A stretch of 64,000 bases of DNA from Thuidium tamariscinum (taxonomy: Eukaryota; Streptophyta; Bryopsida; Hypnales; Thuidiaceae), in contig OX344757.2 of the NCBI GenBank assembly GCA_947034885.2, positions 5,704,001 to 5,768,000 on the forward strand. Direction: 5' to 3'. This document shows positions 21,876-34,100 of this stretch, piece by piece (position 1 is the first letter of the stretch; every line of letters begins with the position of its first letter). The notes beneath the pieces are model-generated. The model worked only from the letters and a program-made list of their open reading frames with translations, ran no database searches and was not told the origin of the DNA. A program made the translations under genes and the position numbers.

Positions 21876-23390
21876 ATGGATGCCCAGCCTCCACCTGCCC
21901 TAAGTAAACTAGCACTTGCATTGAAGAAGAAGGAGGTTCGTGACAAGAGTCGTAAGAGGGGTGGAAAAAGTCGCAAGAAGCGTGTGCCTTTGCTTTTGCA
22001 TCCAAAGATAAAGGCTTTTTTAGGCTGGAGAGCAGAACCTGAGCCTTGGAGTTACGAAACGGTAAACAAATACGTGGATTGGTGCCACATTGATAAGTTG
22101 TTTCCGCTATGGCATCACAAGATACACTTGGCGCAAAACAAGGCAAATCTTGGATATTGCACCAACGAGGCTTTCAAGCAAAGATGTCTAGCTGTATGGA
22201 CGAGGTTGTATGATGAGCCTAAGCCTTATCGAAATGACAATTTCGCTTTGTATCTTGTCCAAATGGTATATGCTGAATGCATACTCAAGAAGAACGTGGA
22301 CTGGAGTACCTTGAACAGGCACCCCATCGGAGATCGTCCTGAAGAAACATCGATTGTGAATGAAGTTGCATTAGCAGATGTCAAGAACACACTAATGCCT
22401 GTGAAATTGGGAAGGCTGGCCGTTTCTAATGCCGAAATTGCGTGGTCGCCAAATTCTAGCTCAGATGAGCATACCCACGAATATGATGGATATGATTTCC
22501 AAAGCGACACTGAAGATGATGTTATGGAAGAAGGAAAGGTGACCTTGGAAGTGGAAATTGCCAACAAGGGAAAAGAGAAGGTTGAAGAATTTGTAGTTGG
22601 TGAAAATATCCACAATGAAGGCACACAACGTATACAGGCAGTACAACCTATGGAAGTAGACCACAATGTTTTGGTGGGTCATTGCGGTGGAAGTGGAAGC
22701 GACTTTGAAGACGATGTAGATGTATTGTTCGCTAAAATACAAAGTGCAATTTCTGGTTTGCAAGAAACAAAGGGGGAAATTGAAGCTCTCCAAAAAATAT
22801 GAAACTATCGTTTATCAACTTCATCAGATGCAGCTACAGTACATGGGTTGAGAGAAGAGTTGAAGATATTACAAAACGGCATCTCGGAAAACGACTCGCG
22901 CTTTGCTACTTTGAAGAGAAGCAGAGATAATTACTGGAAAAAGAAAGCAGAGGGTCGTTTGTATCCAATGGATGAGTGTGCTGTTCTTCAACAGAAAATG
23001 AAGATTTTGGAACCTGAACGTGGGCGGGTGCAGAATGAAAGGAGAGGGGTCAATTTGCAAGTAGATGCAAAAGAAAGAGAGTACTACAATGCTGCAATCC
23101 AATGTGCCTCGACATTAGATGTCTCAGCTATAGCTCTTGAATATGGCAACACACCAGAAGAGTTATCAACACTTCTAAAGCTTGTTAAACTGCACGAACA
23201 AAAAACTCTTGTCTTACAACAAGAGTCGTCAAAATTGCAGTCAGAAATCCGTTTTGAGAGTGCATGGCGGCATTGGAACCTACGTACTACAGCTAAAGGC
23301 GCTAAACGTGTAGATATACAGAAGATGGGGCCAGAACCCAAAGAGAGTGATTTTTTTGAGCAATAGAGGAAGCACCTATTAAACTACTAA
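21876..23390 (+). pseudogene. WCHIDKLF-domain coiled-coil protein, paralogue 2 (frame broken by TGA and TAG)
   Basis: The function is unknown. I chose the ATG at 21876 (MDAQPPP) because it parallels the MDAM start of paralogue 1. A Lys/Arg-rich stretch is followed by the shared domain (WCHIDKLF, NKANLGYC, QRC, MVYAE, VDWSTL), then acidic sequence (SDTEDDV, DFEDDVDVLF). An in-frame TGA lies at 22800-22802. The same frame continues for 187 more codons of coiled coil to TAG at 23364-23366, and seven codons later TAA at 23388. The coiled-coil part aligns with that of paralogue 1 (a Leu-Asp start, then TPEEL against TPLEVEEL, and a Trp-rich end). The stop falls at the same domain boundary as in paralogue 1, but at a different codon, so the stops arose independently or the boundary matters. 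Confidence 0.7.
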
Positions 23391-24649
23391 AAAAACCCTT
23401 CTTGGCGGTTTTTGGTTGTAGCCTTGTAGGCCTACTTTTTGAGATGTCACTTCCTTCAAATGAATAGAAAATATTAAGTTTTGTCATTTCAATGTGCATG
23501 AGTCTTTTGTAAAGATGTGGAAAAATTGTTGAATACCAAGGTTGTGCGCTATTTCCAACTTCAAAGAATGGATGATTTCAATTTCCTATAATAGTTAGAA
23601 ATTTGAAACAAAATGTTTATAATAAAGTGAAGATATATTTTAAATTATAAACATTGTGTAACACACTAAAGCACCCATAAGCAAACTTGAATGTTTATAA
23701 TAATTATTGTTTCACCAATGGACATCATGAATTGGAATTAAAAATTTCTACAAGAATGTTGTACCATCATATGACAGCGAAAGTGCTACTCCTTATTATT
23801 CACAATTTCACATGTAAATTCTATTTCTATGGTACTTCACTATAAATTGCGGAAGTTAAAAGTTTGAAATTCATTTTCAAAGTGAGAGAACAAAACAAGA
23901 GTTTTAATGGGCTCATAGAGTATAGTATTTTAAAATATGAGTAAGCACTCACAATTTAATATCATCGACTAATTCTGGTATGAGAATGGAAAGAGATGTG
24001 GGCAAATACCTTAAACCTTTGAACCATTTGTTGCATCTGGTTTCTTTTTTGGGGAGTAGTGGAGTACTGTAAAATTATTAAAATAATTTTGAATAAAAAA
24101 AAAAATATGACTATTGTAAACACCTTGAAGATGAATAAAAACATGAAAGGATATTTGTTAAGGAAATCTCTAAGTAGGAGAATTTGAGAAGTACCAAACC
24201 TCATGGAAATATATGTCTCATTGTTCTAATTAGTAAAATATAGAAAATTAAATTTATAAAAAAACAACTTTTTTATAATTTTCAAAAACTTTATGGAGGT
24301 GGTTATTCATTAATATAATCACCAAAATCATTTTTCACATGTTTCCCAAAAGACATAGAAGGAGGTTCGCTGTATGGACTTGTACACCACTACATCACAT
24401 AAAAATAATTTATCCTAAATTCCTTCTCTATATAGCTACAAGTCTACTAGAAGACCATTTTATCCAAATTTGAGCTCAAAATCATTAAAAAAGGGACTCA
24501 ATAGTACTGAAAACCTCCAAAATGGCATTTTGGACTTTTGGTTCGGGTCTATTTTGAAATAGTGAAATATTTTTAAAAGTAATTTAAAAATTAGACAAAT
24601 TGTATAATAGTGATGAGCACGTTCTCTAAAATTTTTGCGCCATTTAAAA
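23391..24649. other. AT-rich intergenic DNA
   Basis: No gene supported. About 24290-24535 matches 62165-62400 inside the element at 61863-62594 (shared TATTAGAAGACCAT-like and AGTACTGAAAACCTCCAAA tracks), so it is an older copy of that family without recognisable ends. Confidence 0.5.
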
Positions 24650-24653
24650 TTAA

Positions 24654-25182
24654 CCCTTTAGGGCCTAAGGAGCCCCAAGCAACCTCTTGAATTCTTCTAG
24701 AATCAAATTTTCATATTAAAATTTTATAATTTAATTTAAATTATTATTTTTCTACAAATAATAATTCATATCTTCTATCTAATGTGATTTTTAATTTATA
24801 TTTGGGAAAAAAATGAAATTTATATGATTCTTTAAAGTTTATACCTTTGAAAAATCATAGTAATTACAAAAAAGCTCAATTTCCCATGAAATTTTTATTG
24901 AAAATAGAATTCATTATATTGAACACTATAGTAAAGTTGGCATGCTCTCTTTAGTTATATACAAATAAATTCAATAGAGAAATATGTTCCATAGTGCATT
25001 TTGAAACTCTAAGATTTCCAACTTTAGGTTGCAATAGACAAATCATCATTGCTCCAAATTTGATGGCCAATGGCTCATTGGAAGCGGAATACCCGTTCCC
25101 TCACATCTAAGGCCAATAGAGTGTTCGAATTCCCAAAATTCAATTTAAAAGAACCAAAATTGGCATGCTAGGCCCTAAAGGG
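24654..25182. mobile_element. Family-C TTAA element with perfect inverted ends
   Basis: The 529-bp element has ends CCCTTTAGGGCCTA and TAGGCCCTAAAGGG, perfect inverted repeats, flanked by TTAA (24650-24653 and 25183-25186). There is no ORF. The interior differs from families A and B. It may sit inside an older copy of the 61.9-kb family. Confidence 0.8.
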
Positions 25183-25186
25183 TTAA

Positions 25187-27697
25187 AACACAAAAGTAAT
25201 CGCCAAGGGATAGATCATCACATGCCAAATGAGACAAAATAGCAAATGAATTTATTGCATCCACCTTTGTTTAATTTTCTTAATCTTGTCAAATGTAGTG
25301 TTCATAAAATTCAAAATAGTTCTTATTATTTATTGAAAGTCATTCAATTTTAATATTACAAGAAATCTAAATTCATTTTACATGTTATTTTCTTAAACTA
25401 GTATTGGAAGTTGAAACTTTTGTTGGAAAATCGTATTTCGGTAATTCCTAAACTCTTCCCTTATAAGGTTCTATCATTATCTAATAAGACCTTGAGCACC
25501 CTTCCTTTCGATTATTACATTAAAACATTTTATGTCCCCCTTCAAAAAAATTTAAATATTTAAGATATGGTTTTAAATTATCTTCAAAAGGTTAAATGTG
25601 CAAAACCTTTGTTGGCCGCTTGACTAGGTGTATTGCAAAATGAAAATGACTTAATGTCAAATTTCCAATCTATTTTTATACTCAAGATACTCCCAATTTT
25701 TTTGTAGTTGACCATTTGTCCATTAATTTAAAAAAATGTTAAAACTTTAAAGAGAATTTATTAGCAATAAATATTTTTTTCTAAAAAATACAAAATCAAA
25801 AAGTTTTCTCATGAACCATGAATGTCTAAAATTTTGTGATTGATAGAAGATGCAACTTGGTCCTTTAGGGATTAAAACGGATAAAATTTTCTTATGTAGA
25901 TTATACTTGAACCCTAACCGTAAATTGAAAAATGAAAATCCATTATCAAGTGACTGAAGTGAGCACATTTTTTTAATATTTTAATATGATGATTTTATAA
26001 CAAATTTAGAATAATTGTTACATTTTTTTGGTTTCTAAAATCAATAAATTGTTGCATAATTATGTCCAAATTCTTGTGACTCAATAATTAGAATATATTA
26101 ATATTTATGTAATTATATTTGTAAAATTCTCATGGTTAAACATTTCTCCACAATAATTTATTCTTCACTTCATATGTCTTAAATTTTTTTTAATGTACAA
26201 CAATCTTTGAACAACAATTTCAGAAAATTATACGATTCTATAAGCGGTGTATACTAATGTTCCTACTTGTTGCCAGTCTAAATCTAGACATTTCCATCTC
26301 CGGAACAATTAGGAAGTGGAAGTAAATAAGTAACCTTTGTTTATTAGATTTCTATTTATGTCGAAAGCTTGGAATCATTCCATTTCAAACCCGCAAAAGT
26401 TATGATGAATTGTAGTTTGGGGTAGTTTGTGGGTAGATATCGAATTTGTATACTATAGATTATAAAAAAAGGTTGAAATGATTTACTTAATTCAATTTTT
26501 AATATTTTTGAAGAAATAAATCAATTATTGGATGAAGATTGTTTACAGTTTATAACTATATTTGAAGGTGTAGCCATGTACGATTAGCATTTTTCATTTT
26601 TAAAAAGAAATCATTCACACTATAGTATATTCAAGCATTTTCTACTTCTCTCTACTAACTACTAAGTACTAACTATTTTTTCTCTCTATGTTTTACTATC
26701 CCAAACGATTTCAAATGTTTTGAATATATAGTCAATTTGCATTGGAAAATGAATTCAAAGACTTACCATCATCTTCAGTATTTTTTCATACAAATGTGAC
26801 CTTACCAAGAACATTAGCTCAAATTTTAAGAGGAATAAAAAAAGATTTTTGGTAGTTCAAATATTCAAATCTTGTAATGTACACGGTGAAAATTTCTGAA
26901 TTTTTGTCCACATATTTTCAAGCCACCTAAGTAGAACATCCTATAGTGAAGTATTTGAAAAAATCTTGGACCTACTTTTACTTTATAATTTTTCAATCTT
27001 GGACATATTTTTATTTTATATTTTTGTAAAGAAAGAAAAACAAGCATTCTTTTTTGGGAATTCTTTTATTAGACTTTCTACTCAATTCTTAAATACATAC
27101 AAATTTAAATTTAAAGTCCATAGTAGAAAAAAATTCAGCAAATGGCAGTCAAAGTCATTTGGAATTGTAAGAATGCAGGATAGTGTTTAAGAAGACTATG
27201 TTTTCCAACTTTCAATGCTTAAATCTTCTAATGTATACGGTCAAACTTCATGAAATTTTGACCACATGATCTCAGACAAACAAAATACAAGATCGTACGG
27301 TTAAATTTTATAAAAATACATTTTTTTGGTATTTTGGATAAATGCAACCAAAATGGTAGTTCTTAGTGGTTCTTGATGGAAAAATGGCCATGGGCCTTTA
27401 AGAGTAAACAAAATCCATGACAATGATATTTTTTATGGAAACAAGGAAACTAGGAAAGAATATAGTTTTCTTGTAGAAAGGCAAAGGTGGTTTATATTAA
27501 AAATATAAGCAATATGAAATTGCTTTATATTAACAAAAAGCAAAGTTGTAGAATCAAATTCTCCAAAGCAAATTCTATTGATCCACAATGCAAGTGAGGA
27601 GTATTCACTATGGATATCATATAAGTGCGTACTATGGGCCTTTTGCTATTTATACCATTACAAAAGTGAAGTTCATGTCACAAAATAGTGCTAATAT
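25187..27697. other. AT-rich DNA with a degraded family-A copy
   Basis: About 26360-27400 matches family A in two parts: the middle resembles 20050-20600 and the right part resembles 2610-2910 (ACTTCATGAAATTT, CCACATGATCTCAGACAA). The ends are decayed. No gene supported. Confidence 0.6.
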
Positions 27698-30181
27698 TTA
27701 GGTGACAACATGTGCATTATCTTGGGCACCACTTGCCTCACCATGCTCATAATTGGATGATTCCTCAACGTCAAGCTTACGCTTCGCACGAGTACGAGAA
27801 GCTGGACCATCTGCACTCAAAATGGACTCTAAAACATTGGAATCCTTCAAAGCTTCAAGGGTCCTTGCAGTTTGTGGAGAGTGCTATTCCAATAGAAAGT
27901 CGAGGGCTTGACTTGTGTAATATGGCCCATATGTAGAGTCAAGGTACGCCATACTAGTTAAGTCTTCAAGAGAGGCGTTTGAGTCTTGGTTGGCGACTCT
28001 ATTCCCTTCTAAATCCCAACGATGTTTCAGTGGGTGAGGGCCCCACTTGAAGGTTGCAGAGGTCTTATCAAAATATCCACCGAGACATTGAAAAAAAAAT
28101 GCCCTCCTCCCCTCGTTACATGGGCCTGCTCCCATGAGCCGAGGTGCAACTCGAAGAATTTCATCAGGATCAGTTTCCCAATTCAACTGAGAGCTAGCAG
28201 GTCCTTTTTCTTGATCATGTTGGCCTTCACGCCAGCTCCACAGCAAATCTCGCCCCCAAAATCTTGTATCCATAGTTGTTTCACCATTGTGTTCCCAAGA
28301 AGGTGGCATGTATGTCATTAGGTTGAACATAGCATACAAACAATCATGAAATGGTGCCGAACAAATCACGCAACGTCGCCTTATTAGGCATTGCACAATG
28401 AGACATTGAGGATGGTAAACGTGCGTGCATGATCCCAATGCCTACCCTCTTTCAGGGCCAAAGGATTCCAAACAGATAGGACATTTTGTATGGTCCAAAA
28501 CAAAGGTTGCTGGCTTTGGCCACAGAAGTTGTCGTTCTTTCTCATCCAAGTGGCACGACATCTGTTTTTGGTAGTCCCAACCAAGTTGTGCCCAATTGAT
28601 TCCTCCATTTTCTGCGTTCACCATGGGTAGGTTCTCAGGAAACATGTCCTCCAACAATGGCCACAATGTCATTCCATTCTCACGTTTTGGGGCCTTTGCA
28701 ACGAAGTTCTTCGCAACTTTGTCCAATTCTTGAGCTATTTGTTGTGATCTATCCACGGTGAGAATACAAGCAACTTTCCAATGATAGTATGTGGCTGCCA
28801 ATTGAGCCAACTGTGCTCGCAGTATGTTGTTTTCTTCTCGAAGATCCAATTTCTTTGTTGAAGATAAGAGATGCGTAGGCGCAGGAAATGAAAGAGAATC
28901 TTGGGTTTCCTCGACATCGTTGGGGTCGACAGTATGTTTTTCCATGATGGTAGGAAGAAACGTGGTTGGAATAATTGAAGAACGCTTTGTACGCTTAGCA
29001 ACAGGTGGAGAACAATGGAGGAGACCGCTAGTGACATCTGCCACAACCTTGTCCAAATGATGTGGATCCTGTTCAATAAAGCCATCATCCATATTCGACA
29101 AAGTGATCGTCTCACGTTCTTTTTGTCGAAGGCGTTGAAGATCTTTGGACTACTGTAAAAGAAGAGTGTTTTTATGGTCCAAATCAGACTGCAATTTCTT
29201 CAGGTCCAATTGCATTGAAGCGATTGTGGCGTCTTTGGTCTTCAAGAGGTCCAGAGCCTCAGATAGAGCCATAGTTGAATTTTCTTGAGATGGAGGAATG
29301 TGAATAGAAACATTCGGGGAAACTTCCACGGGGGGATCATCAGCCGCACCAAACTCGAAGACATTGATTGTGTTACCAGTTGGCAACGGGCGCGTGGGAA
29401 GTGTTGTTGAGTTTGATGAAGGTCCGATTTGAATGGTCGAACGTCGAATCTTGGTAGGACGTTTTGGTCTCGATCCTCGTGATGCAGAAGCCCCCTCAAC
29501 ATTCGGAACTTGCACTTGAATGGGAGTGACAATTTGTTGCTTGACTCGCTCTTTTCTTGGAGGTCGTGTGCCATCAGAGTCATTGTCCTCTTCAGATTCT
29601 TCAGTTTCAAGTTCTGTTACCTTGTTCTGAGGATCACTTCGAATTGGTCCAAGTCCACCTTCTGGAAATTTCAATACCCCTCTTGGTATTAATCCAGTCT
29701 CTGGACGTTCCACGTAGGTAGTTTCTTTGATAGTGGACCAATCCACTTCTTTCTTCAAAACAAGCTCAGCATATGCTCCTCGGGCAATGAAAAGAGTCAC
29801 CTCATTCCTCTCTACAAAAGGGGTTTTGTAGAGGACTTGCCACAATTCGATGCACCTTTGAACGTAAGGTGCATTTTCACAATACTTCAAGTTCGCTTTG
29901 TTGGTGTGTCGATTGAAATGATGACGCCATGGTGGAAACAACTTATCAATGTGACACCATTCAATGTATTCTTCACAAGTCTGCATCGTCCATGGTTCTT
30001 CTTCCTCATCCCACCCTTTAAAAGCAGGATGCTTTGGATTTCTCAGCACATGCCATCGCTTTCTATGAGTGTTGCCTCTACGCTTACGACCCTTGTCGAT
30101 GACAGCCTTCCTGACCGCACGAGGGGCGCGTGTGTTGGTCGAAACCGGGAGTGGCACAAGATTGTTGCCTTCGGAAGCCAT
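27698..30181 (-). pseudogene. WCHIDKLF-domain RING-H2 protein, paralogue 3 (frame broken by three TAG codons)
   Basis: The ATG at 30181 (MASEGNN) opens an 828-codon frame ending in TAA at 27698. It is interrupted by TAG at 29152, 28444 and 27886 but has no frameshift. In order: a basic start; the shared domain (WCHIDKLFPPW, NKANLKYC, QRC, VDWSTI); acidic and Pro/Ser-rich linkers; coiled coil; a segment with ENGGINWAQLGWDY; then a RING-H2 finger (CPIC, CTHVYHPQC, CVIC) that would bind two zincs and is typical of E3 ubiquitin ligases. A C-terminal region rich in Trp follows, with a late basic motif (RAKRKLD). The second TAG falls inside the RING, between the second and third zinc ligands, at a place where TGG would fit. 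The 61 codons past the last TAG are still protein-like, so the gene was intact recently or the stops are decoded. Confidence 0.75.
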
Positions 30182-30317
30182 GGGATTTGTTGCAATCGAT
30201 AACAAGGAATCACGAAAACGTAGCCGAATAGAGAAAATAGTCAATATTCATCCAAAGGTTAATGCATGCAGCCAATGAAGGTTGCAAGACGAGAAGCCTC
30301 GATGGAGAATGAAGGTA

Positions 30318-30675
30318 ACATGAGGGGGCGACTGCATTTATAGGTGGTGCGACCACGGGTACAGGGCGAATGCCGATGTCGGAGGCAGGCGACCGCGGGT
30401 CTGGTAGGGCAACCTCAGGTCGCGGTGGGGCGACTGCGGGTCTCAGTAGGGCGACTGCAGGTCGCGGTAGGGCGACTACGGGTCGCGGTAGGGCGACTGC
30501 GGGTATGTTGGAGGCAACCACGGGTAGGAAGAGGTGACTTCGGGTCGTCCCTGTGCAAAGCGCGGTCGCCCTCCACGTGCGGTCACCTTCTCCCACTGTC
30601 GCCCTCCATGCGCGGTCGCCCCCATGCGCGGTCGTCCCCACGCGCGGTCGCCTTCGCTGGACCCGCATGCGCCTC
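30318..30675 (-). repeat. CG-dense array with inverted halves, locus 3
   Basis: From 30318 to about 30535 units read GCGACTGCGGGT on the plus strand, as at other loci upstream of minus-strand genes. From about 30560 to 30665 they flip to GCGGTCGCC. The array is thus partly palindromic, unlike the others. The conserved CAGCCAC block is not clear here. Confidence 0.7.
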
Positions 30676-31100
30676 CGAATTTGCCACGCGGACGCCACAT
30701 GGCATCCAGGTGGCCTTGGTAAAAGGGGGGTAAACTTTTTAAAAGTCAAAGGTAACTTTGACTCTATTGGACGTCGCATGATGTCTCGTTGTCGCGATGT
30801 CGCGTTGTCGCCAAAGAAAACCCTGTTTTCGAGGGAGGTTTTTTACCTTCAGCTGTTGCAGCAGCTGTTGTTGACGTTCATAGTCACACATGGGACGACC
30901 GTGAGTGAGTACATGCAAAAGGGTTGAGAATTCACTACAATAGAATGTGGAAAAAAAAACCGCACTCAATTGTTGACTACGGTTTTTTTCACCACCATTT
31001 TGTGACAATGGAATTCATTACGATATGCACTCTTTTTTTTTGGTAGTCAATCACTTTTTTGATTGTCAATCAATGCATTCTAAATTATTTCCAATCATGT
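30676..31100. other. Boundary between AT-rich and C-skewed DNA
   Basis: At 30932 the sequence CACTACAATAGAATG resembles the start of plant CACTA transposons (CACTACAA...), followed by CCGCACTC and a near-inverted repeat around CCGCACTCAATTGTTGACTACGG. Base composition changes just to the right. No matching right terminus was found. Confidence 0.3.
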
Positions 31101-34100
31101 AGAGCTGTACATTGTGGCTACTGTTCATTCACTATATATGCATGATTATATGTGCTTGCGCTTGTTATTCATGCGCTTGCATTATCGCGATTTCTTTTAT
31201 ATTTGCGCACATTCGATCAGTTGATACATTCCTGTACCACTTCTTTCAAATGCTTGCGTTCTATGTCTACACTTCAATCTATGCAGTACATGCACGCATT
31301 ACGAATTCACTAAAACTGAAGAAGGGTTCCATATATGTGTTACTCGTTTTTCTATTCTTCTTGCTATACATACAATAAGGAAAAAACTTCCATATATATG
31401 TTCTCTACTGCGTTTTGTTCTTTAGTCCCTCTGTGTGCGCATAGCTTTCATTTCTTTCAACCTAAAGCATGTGCTCTGAAGGATACGATGTCTGCGTACA
31501 CACATACCCTTTACACTTTGTACTGCCCTTTGTAGAAGGTACCAAGGTTCACACACTGTTGCACGTGTATACCTTACAGTACGTGCTGCATAGTGCCATA
31601 GTGCGCACGCTTTCAAGGGTACCACCTTTGTATGTGCAAACAGAATTTACGTTGCATATTGCTATGTGCACATGTACGCTACCAAGGATGAAATCTTTCG
31701 TGCGCGTGCACTTGACAACTTGAACTGACATAAACGAAGGTAAGGCTCCTGCAATTCTGCTTATTGCAATGGTTTTTTCTTTATGGATTCCAATAATTCA
31801 TTCTTCATGTGCTTGTGCAACGTAGAACATTTACATTATGTGCACCTTCTATGGATTTGTAAGCAAGCACATTGGGTATGCGCGCATGTAAACTGCGAAG
31901 CGTGCGCGCGTACCTACAATTAATGACCTACTACACTCACATGCTTCTGATTTCAATGCACTTCCCCGCGTACACCCATGGATTCATTTCCCACAACCTA
32001 TTGCAATTTCATGAGACTTGCAACTGCAGTTTCAAAAAACAATTTTGCTCAACTGCCTATAACTTCAGAAGGACTCACATGCACATTTCCATAACAAAAA
32101 ATTCTCCTACCATGCATAGTCCTGGAAAGGAAAATGCGCGCGCAAACCTCAAAATAATTGTGCATGTTCGCCCTCAATTACAGAGGTACATTCCGTGCAA
32201 GAATTTTCAATGACCCTCTTCCGCATGCACACCATCGGAAAGCTGTTCACGTGGGCATACCTCTCCATGTACTTCACTGCGCACCCTGCCATTTTGACAT
32301 AAGTAGATGCCACAGGCACCATTCCTTCTTACACTGTGTGCCACTCCATTCCCACGGAAGCACTTCTCTACTAAATTCCAACTCTGACTCCCTCTCTGTA
32401 CAAGCGTTCACTACCCTGAACCTTCTATCGAAACTCTTTATTACTTAATTTCATAACTTATTCCTCCAAAGGATGTCCACTGTCTTCACTGTAAAACTAA
32501 CTTCAGTATCCCTTTTGTGCACATCAATTAATCAGTGTCTCTCACACAGTCAACACGGCCATCACTGGACGTTTCACGAAGACCACCTCCTACCACTACG
32601 ATTCCGTTTCTCTTTCCACAAAGCCTCCTGCATCAGCGCAACCAGAGAAAGATGTTCCTCATTAGCAATCCCGTTTTAAACTATGCCATCCTCAATTAAT
32701 ATGACTTCACTTTCCTATTTCCATCTCCGTCACACAACATGCCTCGTCATCAAGGAATTCACTGCCATGAGGAATTGAAGATGCATTACTAACGCTTCAT
32801 TATGAACTCACATGTTAAGCAACCAGTTCCACTTTACCTTGTGCGAAGTTCTACTGCAAATGCCACTCTTGAAACGCCATTCCTTATGTTCATTACTCAT
32901 GAATGCCTGCATCCCTCAGACTGCCCACGCTCACGAAGCAGCAGGACTGCGTCTCTGCATTTGGCGTCCTCTTTCTGTTTCTCAGACGTCCATCGATGGC
33001 ACTTCCACTACCCTTGCAATTGACGTTCCCTCATCCCTTACCTGCATCCTTTCAGCACTGTTCCAATGATCCAGAAGAATGGTTATGAGCTTCTTTAACA
33101 CAATTCACCACTTCCTTACAAATGAAACATATGACTTTAGTGTTCGGAACGCCCTCCGCTATTCTCACTTTCCACATGACTGTCCATTGACCACTCGGGT
33201 AGAAACTCACGAAAGGATATATAAATTTCAAACTCACTTTATACACCACAAGAACCAGAAGCACTCTGACGTTCTTCATATACATTTCAGAGAAACAGTA
33301 CATTACTTCAACTACTTCTGACCTTGATGATGCACTTTTACTTCACCTGAGGCTTCAAGGACTCCTGTCCCTCGCTCTTACTTCACTCATTTCACTTACT
33401 CAAACTGTCCGCACTGCCAGCCATGATGTGCACTGAAGTTGATACTCACCCTCTTCATGCTTCATCCTCTTCTTCCACCACTTCTCAGAAGGACTGAGTA
33501 CAGCATTCCTGTTCGGGGTTCCACATTTCGATAAATAATCCCGTCAATGCTCTATCAAAAGTTACTGTAAACATTTGTAAGCGACGTGAACGACAAGAGC
33601 GGATTAGAAATGACTTCGACGAATGCATAGTACACGTGCAACAGTTATTTCGATATTCCAACCAACAACACTGAGGTTCAGGTTAACAAGACCAGGAATA
33701 ATTTCAACTGATATTCACGATTTTCAGAATCAAAGTACTGCCCACTGCACACCATTCTCAACTGAATACTGTACGTCCTCCTCTCGAAGATCTCTCGAAT
33801 TGCACGTACTCATGTCAACCTCACCTTCGTATCTGAAAATAGCCCCTGAACACAACCTGCGATCACTCTTCAATAAGAAACTGGTTCATGTAATCGAGGG
33901 CCACATACATGGCACTCTTACCTCAAAGGTGGTTCACAGAAACTTTGTATGGAACTTGGAATTATAATTGTAGTACCTTCGACGTCATACTTGAAATCAT
34001 CAGACTTCCGGAGAAGCACGTCCTGAAATCGACAAGCATAAGCAACAATGCACATGCCTCTATTTCCTCATTGTGAACACTTTCTGATACTACCTGCATG

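Noticed and set aside
3522-30181. Genetic-code reassignment of TAG and TGA
   Set aside because: Genes at 36-56 kb end normally at TGA or TAA and have plant features; decay or readthrough is simpler.
32158-33321. Series of short plus-strand frames
   Set aside because: Overlapping frames of similar length in the same skewed DNA with no family signal.
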